Shown here piece after piece: positions 60,410 through 64,000 of a DNA stretch of 64,000 bases. The notes beneath the pieces are model-generated. The model was given only the letters and a program-made list of their open reading frames with translations, searched no databases and was not told the origin of the DNA. Position 1 is the first letter of the stretch. Each line of letters begins with the position of its first letter. The translations under genes and the position numbers were made by a program. Source of the DNA: CAZHFW01 sp964531675. Its GTDB lineage: Bacteria > Planctomycetota > Phycisphaerae > Phycisphaerales > UBA1924. Where the stretch lies: positions 74,609 to 138,608 of the forward strand of contig CAZHFW010000006.1 in the NCBI GenBank assembly GCA_964531675.1. The letters run 5' to 3'.

Positions 60410-63316
60410 ATGCAGCAGCGACGTGTGTTGGGGCTTCTGGTCCGTGGGCTGATGGGGATTTCGACGGCCAGCGGGCTGGCGATGGCGGCGGGTCTGGCGA
60501 TGCCGTCGATCGTGAGCGTGGGCGTGGCCCAGGCTCAGAACCTTCCGACCGATGACCGCCTGGTGACGGGCGAGCTCGACAACGGGATGAAGTACATCGT
60601 GCGCAAGCACGCGGTCCCGCCGGGTCGGGCGGCGATGTACCTGCATGTCTCTTCGGGCTCGCTCAACGAGACGGACAAGCAGCGCGGCATCGCGCACTAC
60701 CTGGAGCACATGGCGTTCAACGGTTCGCAGAACTTCCCGCCTGGCTCGGTGGTGCCTTTCTTCCAGAGCATGGGCCTTTCGTTCGGGCGTCACCAGAACG
60801 CGTTCACGAGCTTTGATCAGACGGCGTATCAGCTCGAGATGCCCGACAACAAGCCCGAGACGATGGAGAAGGCGTTCGCGTTCTTCGCGGACGTCGCGAC
60901 CAGGCTGAGCCTGCTGCCGCACGAGATCGACGAGGAGCGGCAGATCATCCTGGAAGAGAAGCGGACGCGCGCGGGCGCGGACCAGCGCGTGCAGGAGTAC
61001 ATCTTCGAGCGGATGGCGCCGGGATCGATCTTCGGTCAGCGCATGCCGATCGGCACGGAGGAGTCGCTTCTGCACATGGGCGAGCAGGACTTCAAGGACT
61101 ACTACACCAAGTGGTACGTGCCGTCGAACATGACCCTGCTTGTCGTCGCGGACGCGGACGAGAAGCAGGTGGTGGAGCTGATCAACAAGACGTTCGGAGG
61201 CGGGGAGCGCAAGCAGCGTCCCGCGGACCAGGACGTGGGGATCAAGGCGCAGACGGCGCCGCGCGCGATCGTGGCGTCGGATGCGGAATTGACCGAGGCG
61301 AGCATCTCGATCGACCGCATCGAGCCTCCGAACCCCGCGACGCTGACAGTTCCCCAGCTCAAGCAGGACCTGACCGAGCAGCTCGCGCAGATGTGCTTTG
61401 ACCGCCGCATGGAGCGGAAGATCAACGAGGGCAAGCTCAAGACGCAGGACGTGAGCGTGAGCGCGGGCGAGATCGCCGGCGCGATCCGCATCAGCAGCGT
61501 CAGCGCCTCGGGCGATCCGACCAACTGGAAGCAGATGCTCACCGAGGTCGGGACCGAGCTTCAGCGGGCCCGGATCCACGGGTTCACGACCAAGGAGCTC
61601 GAGGACGCCAAGGCGAGGCTGATCTCCGGCGCCGAGCGCTCCGTGCAGATCGAGCCCACGATGCAGGCGGCCATGCTCCTGCGCATGATGAACGCGCGGG
61701 TCGCGGCGGGCGAGCCCATCATGGCGCCCGCCCAGAGGCTCAAGCTTGTGCAGGAGCTTGTGCCGCAGATCGAGCTCAAGGACGTCTCTTGGGCGTTCTC
61801 CAAGATGTTCGATCCGGCCAACGCGACGTTCGTCGCGCAGCTTCCCACGTCGGCGGAGGTTCCCTCCGAGGCCGACTTCCTGAAGCTCGGCCTGGCGGCG
61901 GTGAGCGTTGAGCCTGCTGCCGAGGATGTCGTGGCGGGCGCCAAGACGATCCTCGAGAAGGATCCGGCCCCGGGCAAGGTCACGCAGACCAGCGATCACG
62001 CCGCGACCGGCGTGCGCACCGCGGTGCTCGAGAACAACATCCTGGCGCATCACCGCTTCATGGACTACAAGAAGAATGAAGCGACGATCGTCATCACCCT
62101 CGCGGGCGGCGAGATCGAAGAGACCGCTGAGAATCGGGGCGTCACGCAGGCGGCGACGCTGGCCTTGTCGCGTCCCGCGACGGGGCGTCTGTCGAGCAAC
62201 GACGTGACGGATCTGTTTGCGGGCAAGAAGGTCGCGGTGCGCGGCGGCGCGGGCCGTGACCTGGTGAGCATCAGCGTCTCGGGCGATCCCGCCGAGCTCG
62301 ATCTGGGGATGCAGCTGGCCTACGCGCTGCTCACCGACGCCAAGATCGAGCAGCCGGCCTTCGAGCAGTGGAAGACCGAGACGGCGCTGGCGATTGCGGA
62401 CCGCAAGAAGCAGCCCGGCGGGATGATCCAGGAAGCGATGACCAGCACGATGTCGCCCCCTGGCGAGGTGCGTCTGCGTCCCATCGAGAAGGATCAGCTC
62501 GACAAGATCACACTCGAGCAGGCCCAGAGCTGGCTCACGCGGATCATGACATCGGCGCCGATCGAAGTGTCCGTGGTCGGCGACATCGACCAGGAGAAGG
62601 CGATGAGCCTGGTCGGCAAGTACCTCGGGGCGTTGCCCAAGCGCGAGGCGATGAGCGACAAGACCCTGGATGACAAGCGCAACATCAAGCGTCCGGTCGG
62701 TCCGCTGGTGAACCATGTCGAGATGCCCACGCAGACGCCGGTCGCGGTGGTGATCAACGGGTTCTTCGGGGCCGACCAGAGCGAGCTCAAGGACACGCGC
62801 CTGCTGCAGATCGCGGCCCGCGTGCTCAGCACGCGGATGATCACGGTCATCCGCGAGCAGGAGCAGCTCGTGTACTCCATCCAGGCCAGCTCGGTGCCCG
62901 GGACGGACTATCCGGGCTACGGCATGTTCATCGCGCCGGCGCCCACGGACCCGGCCAAGACCGAGGCCCTGGACAAGCGCATCTCGGCGATGTACGCCGA
63001 GTTCGCGCAGGGCGGCCCGACCGACGACGAGATGGTCGTCGCCCGCAAGCAGTTCGCCAACAACTTTGATGAGCAGCTCCGCGAGCCCGGATACTGGTCC
63101 TCGCGTCTGTCGACGATGGCCTACCGCGCCACCAACCTGGACGACATTCTCTCGGGTCCCGAGGCGTTCCAGCACTACACCGCCGCGGAGGTCAAGGACG
63201 CGTTCGCCAAGTACTACAAGCCCGAGGCGACCATGAGCATCATCGTCAAGCCCGCTTCGGCCAAGCCCGCGGAGGCTCCGGCGGCCAAGCCTGCTGCTCC
63301 GGACGCGACCAAGTGA
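60410..63316 (+). CDS. Secreted M16-family zinc metallopeptidase
   Basis: The 968-residue protein has a signal peptide (MQQRRVLGLLVRGLMG, cleavage near VAQAQ). It has two M16 halves. The active N-terminal half keeps the inverted zinc motif HYLEHMAF (HxxEH) and the downstream Glu region HEIDEERQIILEEKR. The C-terminal half is inactive and ends in an Ala/Pro/Lys-rich tail. It resembles the pitrilysin/PqqL-like periplasmic proteases. GGAG fits ATG 60410 (spacing 7) better than ATG 60404. A strong terminator follows. Confidence 0.92.
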   Translation: MQQRRVLGLLVRGLMGISTASGLAMAAGLAMPSIVSVGVAQAQNLPTDDRLVTGELDNGMKYIVRKHAVPPGRAAMYLHVSSGSLNETDKQRGIAHYLEHMAFNGSQNFPPGSVVPFFQSMGLSFGRHQNAFTSFDQTAYQLEMPDNKPETMEKAFAFFADVATRLSLLPHEIDEERQIILEEKRTRAGADQRVQEYIFERMAPGSIFGQRMPIGTEESLLHMGEQDFKDYYTKWYVPSNMTLLVVADADEKQVVELINKTFGGGERKQRPADQDVGIKAQTAPRAIVASDAELTEASISIDRIEPPNPATLTVPQLKQDLTEQLAQMCFDRRMERKINEGKLKTQDVSVSAGEIAGAIRISSVSASGDPTNWKQMLTEVGTELQRARIHGFTTKELEDAKARLISGAERSVQIEPTMQAAMLLRMMNARVAAGEPIMAPAQRLKLVQELVPQIELKDVSWAFSKMFDPANATFVAQLPTSAEVPSEADFLKLGLAAVSVEPAAEDVVAGAKTILEKDPAPGKVTQTSDHAATGVRTAVLENNILAHHRFMDYKKNEATIVITLAGGEIEETAENRGVTQAATLALSRPATGRLSSNDVTDLFAGKKVAVRGGAGRDLVSISVSGDPAELDLGMQLAYALLTDAKIEQPAFEQWKTETALAIADRKKQPGGMIQEAMTSTMSPPGEVRLRPIEKDQLDKITLEQAQSWLTRIMTSAPIEVSVVGDIDQEKAMSLVGKYLGALPKREAMSDKTLDDKRNIKRPVGPLVNHVEMPTQTPVAVVINGFFGADQSELKDTRLLQIAARVLSTRMITVIREQEQLVYSIQASSVPGTDYPGYGMFIAPAPTDPAKTEALDKRISAMYAEFAQGGPTDDEMVVARKQFANNFDEQLREPGYWSSRLSTMAYRATNLDDILSGPEAFQHYTAAEVKDAFAKYYKPEATMSIIVKPASAKPAEAPAAKPAAPDATK

Positions 63317-63337
63317 GCGATCCCAGCCTGTGATTTC

Positions 63338-63377
63338 AGGGGCAGCGTCCGAAGGGATGCTGCCCCTTTTCGTTTTT
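63338..63377 (+). terminator. Rho-independent terminator after the M16 gene
   Basis: AGGGGCAGC (63338-63346) pairs with GCTGCCCCT (63359-63367), with inner GTCC/GGGAT partial pairing, followed by TTTTCGTTTTT. Confidence 0.88.
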
Positions 63378-63412
63378 GAAGCCCGGGCGACGCGGCCTCG
63401 TACTATTGACGC

Positions 63413-64000
63413 ATGGCGCTTCTGGGTGTGAACATCGATCATGTCGCGACGATCCGGCAGGCCCGTTACCGCGGGCAGCCCTGCGGCCCCAGGACGGGCG
63501 ATGAGCCCGATCCGGCCCGCGCCGCGTTCGAGGCCGAGGCGGGCGGCGCCGATGTCATCACGATCCACCTCCGCGAAGACCGCCGGCACATCACCGATCG
63601 CGACGCGGAGCTGATCGCCAAGCTCGTGCGCACGCGCCTGAACTTCGAGATGGCCGCGACCGACGAGATGGTGAAGATCGCCCTCAAGATCGGCGCGCAC
63701 TCCGCAGCTCTGGTTCCCGAAGGACGCAACGAGGTCACGACCGAGGGCGGGCTTGACGTGCGCGGGCAGCTCAAGCGCATGAAGGACATGGTCGCGAGGC
63801 TCCACGATGGCGGGATCGTGTGCTCCGCGTTCATCGACGCTGATCCCAGGCAGGTCGAGGCCGCGGGCAAGGCGGGCTTTGCCGTCTGCGAGATCCACAC
63901 GGGGCCTTACGCCAAGGCGTTCGCGGAAGCGGGCGGCGACCTGCGCGGCGCGGGCGGCGAGGCGCTGGCGCGCGAGCTCGGCCGTGTCGTCGCCGCGGGG
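63413..64000 (+). CDS. pdxJ: Pyridoxine 5'-phosphate synthase, 3'-truncated by the window
   Basis: PdxJ condenses 1-deoxyxylulose 5-phosphate with 3-amino-2-oxopropyl phosphate to make pyridoxine 5'-phosphate in the DXP-dependent vitamin B6 route. The first 196 residues are present: VNIDHVATIRQAR, ITIHLREDRRHI, NFEMAATDEM, LVPEGRNEVTTEGGLD and EIHTGPYA, all family motifs. The last 40-50 residues lie beyond the window. An insert YRGQPCGPRTGDEPDP near the start is slightly longer than in E. coli. TACTAT at 63401-63406 is 6 bases before the ATG, so the transcript is probably leaderless. Confidence 0.95.
   Translation, partial: MALLGVNIDHVATIRQARYRGQPCGPRTGDEPDPARAAFEAEAGGADVITIHLREDRRHITDRDAELIAKLVRTRLNFEMAATDEMVKIALKIGAHSAALVPEGRNEVTTEGGLDVRGQLKRMKDMVARLHDGGIVCSAFIDADPRQVEAAGKAGFAVCEIHTGPYAKAFAEAGGDLRGAGGEALARELGRVVAAG

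Noticed and set aside
60278..63898. Open frame of about 1200 codons opposite the M16 protease and pdxJ
   Set aside because: Antisense shadow of two well-supported genes; no motifs.

Overview
The window is about 64 kb of high-GC DNA, probably from a member of the Planctomycetota and most likely a Phycisphaerae-type lineage. This is inferred from gene content: a prepilin-type secreted protein, long low-complexity Lys/Arg/Pro tails on housekeeping proteins, a histone H1-like basic protein, a Rho with a large disordered N-terminus and several proteins of unknown family. It is mostly ordinary chromosome. No rRNA or tRNA gene was seen. Two runs of exactly 100 N (43199-43298 and 46875-46974) are scaffold gaps, and both lie inside the same repeat family.

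Layout. 1-6.4 kb: der (5' cut by the window), ispE, folC, rpiB and a fused Sua5/YrdC-arginine phosphatase gene. 6.6-12.5 kb: a prepilin-like protein, comEC and a large secreted protein with pentapeptide repeats. 12.6-19.3 kb: trpE, gmk, rho and ptsI. 19.7-26.8 kb: RNase E/G with a very long disordered tail, dxr, a Lys-tailed SnoaL-like protein, dinB and a secreted protein. 26.8-31.4 kb: a phage-like accessory cassette. 31.4-41.4 kb: two membrane proteins, a very acidic small protein, a small unknown protein, clpB, a zinc aminopeptidase, an ECF sigma/anti-sigma pair and the H1-like protein. 41.7-51.3 kb: class II DAHP synthase, a PD-(D/E)XK-like protein, mlaD/mlaF, a TSUP permease, atpG, a response regulator and plsY, separated by a two-hairpin repeat family. 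51.6-64 kb: small unknown genes, a LuxR-type regulator, a eukaryotic-type UDP-galactopyranose mutase, rsmD, a UvrD-like helicase-nuclease, an M16 protease and pdxJ (3' cut).

The most unusual locus is 26794-31425. A LexA/CI-like S24 repressor has an intact predicted cleavage site and catalytic dyad. It is divergent from a four-gene operon with strong ribosome binding sites. The operon encodes a tandem-HTH protein, a stand-alone ABC ATPase, a GNAT protein with a WHYRAGSP motif (recalling the COG2401 acyltransferase half and the phage Mu Mom family) and a complete terminase large subunit. No capsid, portal, protease, tail or integrase gene is present. It therefore looks like a domesticated or satellite DNA-translocation/modification module under DNA-damage control rather than a whole prophage. 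That function is an inference.

A second theme is non-coding. A family of about 135-bp elements, each bounded by GGTGCCACCACC/GGTGGTGGCACC, is scattered and tandemly arrayed between 40.7 and 49.5 kb. The 3' hairpin arms change on both sides between copies, so the fold appears to be conserved. Other palindromic elements lie between convergent genes. At least 13 genes have a TANNNT box 5-9 bases before the start codon, suggesting that leaderless mRNAs are common here.
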